Origin: Synaphobranchus kaupii
Taxonomy: Eukaryota; Chordata; Actinopteri; Anguilliformes; Synaphobranchidae
Assembly (NCBI GenBank): GCA_029718625.1
Contig: CM056389.1
Location: forward strand, 16,227,296-16,291,295
Direction: 5' to 3'
DNA length: 64,000 bases
Shown: piece after piece, positions 52,432 to 64,000 of the stretch
How positions within the stretch are numbered: the first letter of the stretch is position 1
Layout of the letters: each line of letters begins with the position of its first letter
Position numbers and translations under genes: made by a program
Notes under the pieces: generated by a model
What the model saw: the letters and a program-made list of their open reading frames with translations, nothing else
Databases searched by the model: none
What the model was told of the DNA's origin: nothing

Positions 52432-52605
52432 GGGGCCTGTATCACGAAGCAGGATTAGTGAGTTAGCTGGATAAATGCACTGAGTAGAACCTGGGACAGC
52501 GTCTTTTTACTTCAGTCCACGTTCCAGATTTGGGAGGGCTCTGGGTTTTTACTCAGTGGAGTTAACCCAGCTAACCAGGTAAACCTGCTTTGCGATACGG
52601 GCCCC
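52432..52605. mobile_element. PIF/Harbinger-like MITE, 174 bp
   Basis: GGGGCCTGTATCACGAAGCA and TGCTTTGCGATACGGGCCCC ends; interior shares GATTTGGGAGGGCTCTGGG with the trim3 intron 5 copy. Confidence 0.75.
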
Positions 52606-54659
52606 TATTCTCCAACAATCTGCATTCTTACGTTCTTCAAGATGACAGCAAAAATATGATTGGTCCCACTATGCGGGTCAGCAGCACGCTTCTGTGGACT
52701 TGGTTGCGTTGAAAAAGGGGGAGGGGCTAACACAAAGCAGGCAGCCTCAGTGACAGTTAACCGCTGCATGCATGTTGACATACAGGTTTTACTATAATTA
52801 CGCCGCACTACATATCTGCCTGAGGGCAGCAGCAGAGTAAATATCAAAGTGGAGAATCTGGCTGAGTTCAAGAAAACAGATACATTTTGAAGATCCCGTA
52901 CGTTTACAGTAAACAATTTTTTTTTATACAAAAGTAGAGAAAATGGCAACATCAGAAAGACTCACGACAAAAAGAAGCCATTTCCCTAAAACGGGCAGCT
53001 CAGTCTACACAGTAGTAGGATATTCACAATAATAACTGAGTTTCAGGGAAGTACGCGCAGTGAAAAACACACACAAAACACCAATGGAAACACAATGCAG
53101 TCACTGTTTGCACAAGGAACCGCATGAGCAGAGATTTACACGTGGAACACAAAGAATGCGTATTCAGTGCTCTTTGCCTTTTGTAGTACATCAGAGCTTC
53201 CACAACTTACATTTATTCATCGAGAGCAAACCATAGACCCTGAGGTCATAGCTTAGTGAACTGGACAGATTAATGCAAGAGTCAACTAATCCCATGGACA
53301 CAGTAGACTAATATATATTTACACTTTTCTCTCTGCATCCAAACAATCAATCGATCAGTCAACCAATCAATCCTTATTTTTGCATAGCACCAATTACAAG
53401 TTTGTCACAGCACTTAGCAATGGACGTTTTACAGGGGAATCAAATAAAAAAGCAGAAAAGGCATAATTTTAGCCAGTACTGTCTGAAACAAAAACTGACC
53501 CTTCATAACCGCCAGCTCCACATCCTGCGTCTGTCCCTACACCAGTCGTACATCCTCTTCCTCCTCCGTCCGTAACTTTACTGATAAACCCACGGAATTC
53601 ACAGAGACCCTACAACTACAACTACAACTACAACAACCCTGCGGTTTGATGATGGCTCAGGGCTAAAATTGAACCCTGTGTCCCTATTTCTTCTCTCTCT
53701 TTCTTTCTCTCTCTCTCCCTTTCTCTCTTTCATGCACTCTCTCTCACTGTCTCTCTCTCTAATTCAAATTTTGCTTTATTGGCATGAAATACACTTGTCC
53801 ATATTGCCAAAGCCTACATACAGAAATACACTACACACTATAACATGAATTCAGATGAATTAGAATTGCTAAACCTAACTGTGGTAACAGTAACAACCAC
53901 CACTACAGTACACCAACAGCAGTAAAAATAATATTATCATATTATTATCAATAACATGAACATTAATAATAGTAATTATTCTCTCTCTCTGTCAGTGTAA
54001 CAGCTGGCTGATCTATGTGCCTTAGCCCCGAGTGCTTTGTCCCAGCACTGAGCTCTCAGCTTTGAGGAGGAAAAGAGGAAGCCTTAATCGGCACTCCCAA
54101 AAAGCTCTCCCCTCGTGGTTCCGCCCCGACGCGGTCCCACACCAGCCTGCCTGCTCAGAGAGAGAGAGAGAGAGAGAGAGGGAGGGAGAGGGTACAGATC
54201 TGGAAAACTGTAGCCCCTCTCTGACCCCCAAACCAGCACCCACACAGCTGTCTCGACGAGGCGAGAGGCGCCTTAACAATGGAATTCCTCCCCTTTTCAA
54301 TCACTGCCCAGTGCGCACGCAGACAGACACGCACACACACACTCACGCGTGCGCTCACATAGACGCAGTCAGACGGGAACCGGGAGCGAAGCTTTCAAAC
54401 GTGCGGCTGAACGGACGGACAGGCAGGCAGCGGAGGAAAGCTCACTTACGGTGTAGAGAGAGAGAGAGGAGAGAAGAGAGAGAGTTTGGTCGGTCCTTCA
54501 GGAAGCTTCCATTGCCATTTCCAAGCCTGGAGATTACAGGGCCCAGAGTCTGAGGAACTCCATAATTCCTTTTCACTACCACTACCCCTGAAAACCCTAC
54601 GATTCAGCAGCCTCTCCCCCCGTAGCCTACAACCCCCCCCTTCCCCTTTCTCTCTTCCT

Positions 54660-54677
54660 CCGCCCCCTTCCTTCACA

Positions 54678-54709
<32 letters not shown>

Positions 54710-54740
54710 GACACACTCACAGACGCACGCTCTCTGAATG
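54660..54740 (+). repeat. (CA)n microsatellite
   Basis: CACACA repeats with CAGACACACTCA edges. Confidence 0.9.
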
Positions 54741-55004
54741 GGAACAGCTGAGCGGTGATGTCACAGGGGAGGTGGGATGTGCCTGAGGGCTGAAAGCCCC
54801 ACCCCCCTGCACTGTGTTCTACTGCAGGTCCCAGTCTGGCCACTCCCATAGCTCCGCCCACATGCTGTGCTGCCTCAGAGGCGAGCGATTCATGCTGACG
54901 AATAGGGCGCGGTGGGAAAACAGAGAGAGAGAGACAGAAACAGACAGAGCTGCATTTTCACAAGTACAGAAATGAGAGAACATTAGAGACTCAAAATAGA
55001 TTAC

Positions 55005-55146
55005 GTAATAATAATCATAGTAACAACAACAGCAATAATAATAATCATGATCATAGTAATCATAATCATAATAACAACACCAGCAGCAATACTAATAATA
55101 ATTGTCATCATAATACTAATAATAATAATAATAATAATAATAATCT
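55005..55146 (+). repeat. (AAT/ATC)n microsatellite
   Basis: Trinucleotide repeats AATAAT, ATCATA and ACAACA. Confidence 0.9.
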
Positions 55147-56787
55147 CTCTTCAGTTCAGGATTCAGAGGAAGCTGTGTGTGTGCTCATATGGTGATACAG
55201 TAGGTAGGCCCAGCCGGCTCTGTCTAGCTCTACAAGTGCATTCCAGCAGAGACGCCTGCTCAGCAGCCCAGCCTTCAGACAACATTACCCAGAATCCCCT
55301 CCACTCCAGCCCTGAGCATGCTCAGAGAGAAGCTGCTTGGACAGATGGTGCAGTCCAGAAAAAAAAGCCTCATTGTTATCAAACACAACTGGATTACCGG
55401 AGCCTGTCTGGTGGCATTAGAAACTGATCGTATTGTCAGAGGTCAAAGGTCAGAGGTCAGAGTGGAGGGAGATTTTTTAATGAATGTCCCTTTTTGTTTG
55501 AAAGGAAGGTTTAATGCTCAGAGATCAAGTCACAAGTTAAGAATCTATGACTTATACACCCTTTACACCACAGTTTAAGGAGCCTTATTCAATTCCTAGA
55601 ACTTCGCACATATGTGGCAATTGCATATATGGTAGCTGCAATTGTTGTTGTAAGATTGCAGTGTGTCCGTGCCAACACTGTGCATAACTTTTTTTTATTT
55701 TGGGGCTGTGTACTTGCTCAGTTGGGTCAGTCTCCCTGGTGGGATTAAAGTGACACATGACAGATTGGTCCAAGCAATTTGCTTCAAGTTCAGGATCGCA
55801 CAGAAAATGGAAAAGCCTTGCAGCAACAACAGGGGCGATTTAGAAGATTCCAATGACTGACTAATGGAAGGCACCTCATTTTTTTAAACCCAGAAAAAAA
55901 TCTGACTTTGGCTGAGTGATAATGACAGGATCTCTCAGCCGGACTTGGTCACATTGCAGCTGCCTGTAGAGCATGTTTCCACTGCAGGCTTGGCAATCTG
56001 GTTTGGTATGTGTGTCTCTGCTCCAGTCAGACTCACTCTGTTTACTGATGTTTACACCGCGTGTCTAGAGTGTCTTAGTTTGGTCGCTTGTTTACTTTAT
56101 TGCATGATTGGTTCTCAGAAGAAAAAAAAGAAAAGCCCAAACACTCACAACAAAACCTTCATATGGATTTCTGAGCGTATATGTTACCGTGCCAATAAAA
56201 CTCACACACACACATACACACACACAACAGTTTTGCGGGGGTACATGTGTACGCTAGATTTTGTTTCAGCCAATTATATGAGCTTCATTTTCTAGGCAGC
56301 CGTGCACCCCAGTGCTGGTTATGGGTCCTGCATCAGACCTCAGCAAAATGTTTCCACCAAGGATGAGTCCAGTCATGAGTGAGATCAAGTAGAGCAATTG
56401 AGCTAATTAAACCATAAAGAACAGACGCTGGTGTGACATCAGCCCTTGTGGCGCACCCCTACAGCCTTTATATTTATATTTATTTTATATTTTATCTTTT
56501 TACTGCCTTGGGACAGTAAAAAACAGATTCTGCTCCAACCCCAATTTTACGACTCACTTCCCACAGGCCCAGAAACTCCGCCCCTTGGGCCAACTGTCTG
56601 GAGCGACCGACTTTGCTAAACAAACGTCCCACGCAGCCAGGCCCGATCTGAGTCAACCCGGCGCCCGCGGAATCAACGCCCAAGCACACAGTCAGAGCGA
56701 GCCGCCGCTGGCTCGGCCAGCCTTGACGTGGGAGGAGCAAGAGGAGCAAGGTTGAAACACAGGGGGTTTATGGGAGTTTTTGTCACA

Positions 56788-56996
56788 TTGACATTACATT
56801 ACAGGCATTTAGCAGACGCTCTTATCCAGAGCGACTTACACAGCTTCTGCATGTTTAACAAAGTATCCATTTATACATATACTGAATCAATGCAGGTTAG
56901 GTCGAACAACAGCAGTGTCCTACGTAGGCATCAAACCTGCAACCTTTAGGTTACAAGGCCAGTTCCCTAACCACTATACTACACTGCCACCCAGAC
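56788..56996 (-). mobile_element. tRNA-derived SINE with L2-like tail
   Basis: Minus strand: head GGGTGGCAGTGTAGTATAGT near 56995, A-box-like GTGGTTAGGGAACTGG, tail GATAAGAGCGTCTGCTAAAT and TAATGT at the left end. Confidence 0.87.
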
Positions 56997-57508
56997 TCAA
57001 TGCCAAAACATGCCCAAACACGCAACATTTCTTTGCAAAATGTCTTTTGTTTCCGGTCTATTAGAACCAACCAGGAGTTTCACTGCTTGTGAATTTCCTG
57101 AGAGATATTCAATGTTTCTAGAATGTTCTTTAATTCCCCCGAGGCTCTGTGACTAAGTGAAGGACAGCTGTGAGGATCAACTGCAGCGCGATGTGCCCGA
57201 CGGGCGAAGGCCGAGTGGCATCTCATTTAATCCACTTTTATTTGACGTACGTACGCGCTAAAAAATAAGTTTCTCCATATATCCAGAGTGACAAGAAATT
57301 ATGCACGTATAATCTTGGCACATTGGTGTCTTATATAAAACACTCATATTTAATATGATGTCAGATATTACGATGTTATGATTTTTTGTTTTTAATTTCC
57401 TGAGAATTACATCCATAAGTGTCCTAGACATAAAGTCCCTGGAAACCACCAAAAACAAGACGCGCTTTTTCAGGTTCATGTTTGGTCCCATGACCACACT
57501 GAAAACCC

Positions 57509-57586
57509 GCTCCCTGCGTGTCACAGTTTAATCCCACTGCAGCACCTGCTCCCTGCGTGTCACAGTTTAATCCCACTGCAGCGGAG
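57509..57586 (+). repeat. Direct duplication, about 39 bp
   Basis: CTCCCTGCGTGTCACAGTTT AATCCCACTGCAGC occurs twice in tandem. Confidence 0.92.
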
Positions 57587-57779
57587 GCTGAGATTATGAG
57601 AATCAGTCATTAATCTGTGAAGATTGACTCCTTTCCTCTTTCCTCCACCACTCAGCAGATGACACCAGATGGAAACTACTGACTGACCGCTTGGGTCAGC
57701 ACTGGGCGGGGCTGCTCACTTTGCATAATGTAGTCTGCTTTTTTTATGCCATTATAAGAGCATGATTCCCACACATACA

Positions 57780-57800
57780 GTCACACATACACACACACGT

Positions 57801-57850
<50 letters not shown>

Positions 57851-57920
57851 CCATACACATGCACACACACGCACACACGTGCACACACACACACACACAC
57901 ACACATACACATACACACAT

Positions 57921-57964
<44 letters not shown>

Positions 57965-58068
57965 CCATACACATGCACACATATATGCACCCACTCTGAC
58001 AGATTCACATGCACATTCACATGCACACACACACACATACACACTTACACACACACACACACATCATC
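57780..58068 (+). repeat. (CA)n microsatellite, about 290 bp
   Basis: CA repeats with ATCCATACACATGC interruptions that themselves recur, suggesting a higher-order duplication. Confidence 0.95.
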
Positions 58069-59025
58069 TCCCCATCTGACCGCACGTCCCCATCTTCGGC
58101 ATGCGTAAAACACTGTTCCCATCGCCATAGCTACATGACGCAAGTCGCACACAAGAGGGAATAATAAAATACCCTGTTACTCTCTCTCTCTCTCTCTCTT
58201 TTTCTCATTCCATTATTAATAGCAGTGGTTGTGCAACAGGCTCAGAGCCCCCTACGGTAGGCCTGGTTTCACTGGGGTCTGGCAGGGCAGAGGGTGCCAG
58301 CTTCTGGGCTGCGAGTCACCGGAGAGCTGCTCTGCCCTCTTGCGCTATAGTGGAGTGAGGCGCGAGCCAGCCACTGGCCCCCTAGGGCCACCACCTCCCG
58401 CGGGGACCGGGGGCCTGCCCGCTGGACCACCAGGCCAATCGCAGCCAACCGAACCCTCACAGAGAGGGAACGTGTAATCTGTCGGTCCAATTGAAGTCCA
58501 TTAAAAACTACAAAATTACCCAGGCCAAATGATACTATTTTGGACAGCTCTTTTAAAGTCTAAAATTTCTTCACAAAGAACGAATTACTCTCCAGGGACC
58601 TAATTTTTTTCTGCGCCTCACAGAAGAAGTTATAAGTTATCATTTTTTTCATTCCAATCGGGTCCGCATGTGTAGGTACCCAGTGCGCATGCTCCTCTGG
58701 TTCCAAAAAGCCCACACAGTCTAACATGGCAGCCTCCTGAATTGGCTTCATGCGCCAATGAGCAGCTCCCATAGGAATCCATGGAACCGGTAAGCGGAAG
58801 CTGTCTCCAGTTCTTCTTGCATATCTCAATTGTCCAACCTGACTGAACTCTTTGGAAATTACATCACTTCCTGGAGGGACTGACAGCTGTGCAGAGAGCA
58901 GATACTCTGGGTGTATTTTACAGGACGAGAGGGTGAGTAGCTCCACAGGTGAGGAGGTTTATACACCTGGCCAAATTCACCTACAGGAGTTTGGGGCAGC
59001 AGGAGTAGGAGAGAAATCAAAAAGT

Positions 59026-59028
59026 GTG

Positions 59029-59059
<31 letters not shown>

Positions 59060-59171
59060 ACACACACTTTGAGACAGACACAGTGTGTGTGTGTATGTGA
59101 GCATGTGTGTGCACACACACACACACACACACAGACATGCTCACATACACACACACACTGTGTCTGTCTTA
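59026..59171. repeat. (CA)n / (GT)n palindrome
   Basis: AGACAGACACAGTGTGTGTG to the centre near 59118 is mirrored in reverse complement to 59171 (arms about 40 bp). Confidence 0.88.
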
Positions 59172-59999
59172 AAGTCTGTCTTATTTACCGACACAGTAAA
59201 CAATCACTTATATTTCGGTTGACAGACCTTTTTACTCAGTGAAAGATAAACAGTGTGTGGGAGCCTTTTGGTTTGTATAGAACAGCAACCCTGGTCCTGG
59301 AGTACCGGTGAGATTTCTGCTTTTTGTTCCATCTGAGCTTGAACACAAGAGTTTGAAGGATGATTAAAAGTCTGAGCCTGAATATTCTGAATGGTGAAAC
59401 GCTGAGTGCCTCCAGCACATGATCACCTGCATTCATTACACCTGACTAATTAAAATGAATCCAGTTATGTAGCTATACGTTTGGACGGAGCAAAAACCAG
59501 GACCGGCTAGAACACAAGTGATACCTGCACAGACAGGTGTGACTGTAGAGTCCTGACCTGGGCCTGCACCATGAACACATACAGCAAAGAGAGGGAGCTT
59601 AGACCATGCAACGAGTCTCCAGAGATCCGTATCGCCTGCGCTGCCTGTGCTGTAACGGCTGTTCGCACGTGGAGGGCTTTGGATTTTCATTAACGATAAC
59701 GAGCCCTGGGTCTTTGTTTCTCTGAGAGTCCATCGTTTGTGAAAAACGTGAGCAAAACCCTAAATCTTCTACAAACGCATGAGAACCGTGGAACTTTTCC
59801 GCTCGAATGTCCCCTTTACGCATCTAGAATTGGTTGCGCAATGCGTCGTCACGGCGATGCATGAGAGGCCTCGCGTTGGTGACTTGACAGCGCTGTGGTG
59901 GGGGGGCGGAGGGTTGGCTGCTGGCCCCCAGAACAGACATGAGGAGAGAGAGATGAAAAAGATGTGAGACAGAAATGGAGCGGTAGAAAGAGAAAGAGA

Positions 60000-60032
60000 A
60001 AGAGAGAGAGAGAGAGAGAGAGGGAAGGGGGG
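60000..60032 (+). repeat. GA tract and poly-G
   Basis: GAGAGA followed by a G run. Confidence 0.9.
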
Positions 60033-61029
60033 GGGTATCTTTTAACTCTGCCCAGGTCAGCCTGATTTAGGTGTCTCTCTACCTTGTGCATATTTACCAG
60101 CTCATTCGCCGATAGTCTCACTGTCGGTTTGTTCATTGGACAGCTCTAACAAGCTCCGCCCACGGGTTATAAAATGGAGGGGGCAGATGGGGAGGACACC
60201 GAATGACACAATCAGAGGGAAGATAAGTAATGGAACAGGAGAGGTGCATAATTATTCATCTTCTAGCACATTCATTACCGTTACAAATATCAGACCTGCT
60301 CTAAGCAGCGGCTCCACCATTCGGATCACTGGCCATCATTTGCAGCCCGATATACTGTAAGGCCCATCAATCATGTGATTAAAACAGGGACAGGAATTCA
60401 ATGGGAGGAGAATGATGCACGTGGCCCTGTCCTCAACACACACTGAGACATACGTACACACACACACACACGCACACGCAGACTGATGTATGTGTGTGAG
60501 GGGGCTTTAATATGTCTGTGTTTTGCAGACAGCGGCAGATTTGCATGTCTGAAACACGCCTGCAGTGGGAGCGTTCCCACAGGAGCTGCACGAGAGAGAG
60601 GGGGAGAGAGAGGGGGGGAGAGAGAGACAGAGAGAGAGAAGAGCTGGAAAAGAATCAAATACCTAAAATAACTGTATGTGGGGGGGTAAAGAACTGGGGA
60701 GGGAAAAAAGCAAGCAAGAATGAAAGAAATTGCCAAATGTGAGGCTTGATCATGCACTGTTCCTCATGGCCTGAGGTTAAGAGCGGTGCCAGACTGGCTG
60801 TGTGTTACACAGAGCGCACAGAGCTAAAGAGAGCCCGGCACAGCCCCTGCATGGCTCTGTGTGGGTGTGAGGGGAGAAGGCACAGTCTGGATTCTGCAGC
60901 GTTTCAAGGTCTGCCCTTGTTTTACAGAGGAGCCAGAGTGAGAGTGAGCGTTTGTGCTGCTTCAGTTAAACAGCTGTAACAGGACAGAATGACAGATGAC
61001 TGCTGCTCATTGAACCTGAAGAATGGATG

Positions 61030-61200
61030 AGACATAGTGTCACACAAAGGTGTGTGATGTGTTTGTGTGTGCGTGTGTGTTATTGGGTGTGCGCATGTGT
61101 GTGTAAGTCATGTCTGTGTGTGTTGGTGTTCGTGTCATGCCAGTGTCTGTGTGTGAGTGTATGAATGTGGGCATGCGTGTGTGTGTATGTGTGTGGGGAT
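61030..61200 (+). repeat. GT-rich degenerate microsatellite
   Basis: Interrupted GTGTGT with GCATGTGTG units. Confidence 0.85.
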
Positions 61201-61487
61201 ATTGCGCAACAACTTGTCAAGTTCGATCTCCCAAGTAAGCGGTAGGCTACGCAGAAGGCCGACTGCATTTTATCTCTTATACATTTAACCCGAGAGTTAT
61301 GCGAGCTCTGCATTACATAAGAGGCCTGCTCTTTGCTCGCTTCTTATATATATATTCAGCCAATCACAGGCCTGGCTACACAGCACTCCGTGTACAGGAG
61401 AAAGAGCCATCTCACAGCACAATATCCACACGCACGCGCGCACACATTCACAGACACACGTGCACGTACGTACACATGCATGCACAC

Positions 61488-62424
61488 GAGGGCTGTCATA
61501 CGATGGTTCCATATTCGAATGCTATTCGAATTGTAAAAAGAAAAAAAAAAGACGTTCGAATCTGAAAATTTATATTTGAAAAAAAATAAAAAATGCAGCG
61601 TCTCTTTATCGCAGATAAAAGTGTCTGTCTTCCTTTCAACTTGGGTTGTGTTAAACCAAAAATAAAGTTTTCATTTTAGTGTCTCCTCTGTTGAAAACGG
61701 AAGACGCTGCATACGGGTCATTGCTATGCTTGTACTGGACGGTCACGGCACTTTCATTTAATAGCAGATTGAAAATCAAATGTAGGCATATTCGTCGAGC
61801 TTTAAAGAGCCAATAATTCAACAGCAGCAGCATGACAGAGAGTTCGGACACCAGCTCGGCCGCGGAGAGAGTGATTACCACTCCGAGCAATCTAAAAAGT
61901 CCCGTTTGGAAGTACTTCGGTTTTTGGTCAGTGAACGGCAAAATTGTGGAACCTCGAGACAAAGTTGTATGCAAGCTATGTAAGCAACAGATGGCCTACG
62001 TTAAACATTAAAACTATGCTGATCACAGTTCCCTCTCCAAAAGGTCAAAGATGGTACTTTTCTGTTTTTAATAGCACTTTATAGTAACATTTCTCGAAAT
62101 TGTGTGTCTTAATTTTATTCAAACAAAAGCATTATAAAAGTGTGCATGTAGATTTTAAAAGCCATCTCGAATGTTAACGGGTTTTTTTTTCAAACTTGAC
62201 TGCGTTCATGTTTATGTTCAAATAAAATGTAGCTACCTATACTAGTTATGTGTCTCGTTGTATTGGTTTGCCCTCTTGTGGACCTAATGCGTAATAACAA
62301 AGCCTGAAAGTTGGTCAAATTGCAACATTTTAAAATTGTAAAGGATATTCGAATATATTCAAACTTATGTGTTTTTTCAGAAGGAATATTCGAACGTGAT
62401 TTTTGGCCAATGTTGACAGCCCTA
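61488..62424 (+). mobile_element. hAT-type element, 937 bp, inserted in a CA repeat
   Basis: Inverted ends AGGGCTGTCA (61489) and TGACAGCCCT (62414-62423). Exact 8-bp target duplication ATGCACAC at 61480-61487 and 62425-62432. Further inverted ATTCGAATG-rich sequence lies inside both ends. Carries a short BED-finger ORF, so it derives from a ZBED-like hAT transposon. Confidence 0.9.
61832..62011 (+). CDS. BED-type zinc-finger ORF of a hAT transposon, truncated (59 residues)
   Basis: Starts MTESSDTSSAAERVITTPSN; VWKYFGFWSV and VVCKLCKQQMAYVKH match the first half of a BED finger (aromatic residues, then C-x2-C). A stop falls before the pairing His residues, so the finger is incomplete. The catalytic domain is absent. 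It is probably non-functional; too short to be certain it is ever translated. Confidence 0.6.
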   Translation: MTESSDTSSAAERVITTPSNLKSPVWKYFGFWSVNGKIVEPRDKVVCKLCKQQMAYVKH

Positions 62425-62432
62425 ATGCACAC

Positions 62433-62509
62433 ACACAAACGCACACACATACACGCACACACAGGCACACTCTCTTACACACATATACACACAGCCACAC
62501 ACACGCACA

Positions 62510-62582
<73 letters not shown>
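62433..62582 (+). repeat. (CA)n microsatellite
   Basis: Right half of the CA repeat into which the hAT element inserted, with about 70 bp of pure CA. Confidence 0.95.
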
Positions 62583-63955
62583 GGGAAATGGCTGCTTAAC
62601 AAGCCGCTTCCCAACTAGGCTTCAGCTAAGATCCACGTGAGCCTTACCCAAGCTCAGATCCCTCTGCCAATATCAAGCACCCAGCCAGAGCTACACCTTT
62701 CAGGAACACTGAACTGGGTAAAAACATTCCAGTTCAATTCCCATTTGGCTGTGAGATAACGGGAGGACGAGAGCGTTTGCCAAAAACCTTCTTCTTATTG
62801 TTCTCGTCGTTCCAAAGCAAAGCGACAGAAAAATGTTCCAGATATCTCGACGCAAATCGACAGGTTACCCCCCCTGATAGGAGCCATTCAGCTGTCAGCA
62901 AAAAACATTATGGATAATACGTGTCAATAACATTTTAAGAATGTTCCCAATGTAAGCCCTGAAGCGCCATATTTGTTCAATATTGTTTTTCCAATAGAAT
63001 GAGCATCCATGACCATCCCAGATCAAAGTTCTTTCATTGGCGTATTGGGAATCTTTGCCCTAACATGGGAACCAAAGACGTCAGCTGGAGATGTTCCTCT
63101 TCCCTGTTTTACCTGTTCCCTCGGTGAGCGTGTTAATCTCTCAAGCAGCGGCTCACCAATAAGCACCACCAGACACAAAAGCTCTTAAAAAAAGCCATTT
63201 TCAGAATAAACCCTCTCACTCCGTGCGCCGGTTTAAGAATTATAAGGAGGCGGGACATTGAAAGATAATGTGGCCAGAGGTTCCCCTCGCATCTAACGTA
63301 AAAGAAAATGGCCGCACTTTTGAAAAGAACAGGTTTTTGAAAAAAGGATCCTAAAGCTATATTAGGAGATTCAAAATTCTAAGAAATAAACAGAGCCACA
63401 AATTGAAGCTTTCCATTGTGAAGAATATAGCCCCAGCTTTCACCCCAAGCCACAAAGACAGCTGAGGGGTAAACAAGCTTTCCTCGGTTATATATTGGAA
63501 CTGTGAAGAGGCACGTGCACACATTTATCAGTCTAAAAGCCTGCTGAGAGCCTTTTTCTCTCTCCTCCTGTACAAAGGTTACCTTTTGCCTGTTACCTGA
63601 TCCCGTAGCAGATGTCATTAGAAAGTCTCTGCGCCACAAACAGCCGTTTCCCCATCTGTCTCCGTACAAGGCCGCGGCACACACTCGCCCTTTCTACGCT
63701 CGTTAATTCCCAGCAGGCACTGGGCCAACAGAGCCAATCAATGAAGGACATTACAGAAGACGGCTTCTCGCCGCCGCCTCGCACAAAGACCGGCGGACGA
63801 GATGTCACCGATTTGTTCCCCTCCCTTTCCACAATGCACCGGGAGGACACGTTAACCAATCACGACGTCTGAAATACCCGCAGCAGGCAGAAGTGTGGGG
63901 TGTGAAAATCTAAAATTGCCCTCCACTTTTTTGCAGAGAAAATGTATCAAATGAC
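62583..63955. other. Right-end region, no gene seen
   Basis: Unique-looking sequence with chance open frames only; no domain recognised in the two overlapping frames at 63379-63872. Confidence 0.5.
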
Positions 63956-63974
63956 CCCCCCCCCCCCCCCCCCC
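63955..63974 (+). repeat. Poly-C tract
   Basis: Run of about 20 C near the right edge. Confidence 0.93.
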
Positions 63975-64000
63975 TTTGCTCTAGTGCACAACAGCAGTGC

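Larger units (their letters stand above)
51395..61479. other. 10-kb region with no recognisable gene
   Basis: Microsatellites, a SINE and MITE fragments (listed separately) in otherwise plain sequence. Open frames here are short, and those with repetitive composition come from CA/GA repeats. It could be regulatory or intronic DNA of a gene lying outside. Confidence 0.5.

Noticed and set aside
57744..58079. Cys/Val- or His/Thr-repeat proteins
   Set aside because: Translations of the CA microsatellite in all frames.
58229..58477. Pro/Gly-rich open frame
   Set aside because: No similarity recognised, no flanking exons; GC-rich chance frame.

Overview
The window is nuclear DNA from a vertebrate, almost certainly a ray-finned (teleost-grade) fish. 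The evidence is intron-split animal genes with GT-AG junctions, L2-type LINEs with a TAATG tail, tRNA-derived SINEs carrying that same tail, many Tc1/mariner copies (one of Sleeping Beauty type), hAT and palindromic MITEs, a RNase H-bearing LINE, and long CA, GA and poly-G/poly-C tracts. The species cannot be named from this sequence. No operons, CRISPR arrays or bacterial genes are present.

Three protein-coding genes are supported. (1) Minus strand, 10895 down to 402: the first eight coding exons (411 codons, all junction phases agree) of an axonemal dynein heavy chain, dnah10. The gene runs off the left edge. (2) Plus strand, 14208-23614: an eight-exon TRIM E3 ligase (RING, B-box, coiled coil, PRY-SPRY). 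It has the family's 96-nt and 23-nt coiled-coil exons, but one surplus C in the last exon breaks the frame just before SPRY. (3) Minus strand, 45704 down to 30982: a complete eleven-exon trim3 (747 residues; RING, B-box, coiled coil, filamin domain, six NHL blades). dnah10 and the RING/SPRY gene are head to head, about 3.3 kb apart. The RING/SPRY gene and trim3 are tail to tail.

The rest is transposons and simple repeats. dnah10 intron 5 holds an L2 LINE that is itself split by a 1.5-kb insertion, a nested pair of inverted-repeat elements, and the LINE tail only a few bases from a splice donor. The dnah10-TRIM spacer holds a Tc1 inserted inside another Tc1. The TRIM introns hold SINEs, Tc1 ends and a 46-bp minisatellite of about 36 units. 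The right third (46-64 kb) has no gene I can recognise; it contains a nearly intact Tc1 transposon, a hAT element with a BED-finger ORF inserted in a CA repeat, and microsatellites.

The most unusual signal is in trim3. Four of its ten introns carry minisatellites lying against an exon. In two of them (introns 2 and 6) the repeat unit itself spans the exon-intron junction, so the array is a string of about ten copies of the last exon bases plus a usable-looking 5' splice site. I see no wholly new multi-gene system; these duplicated splice-donor arrays are the best candidate for something undescribed.
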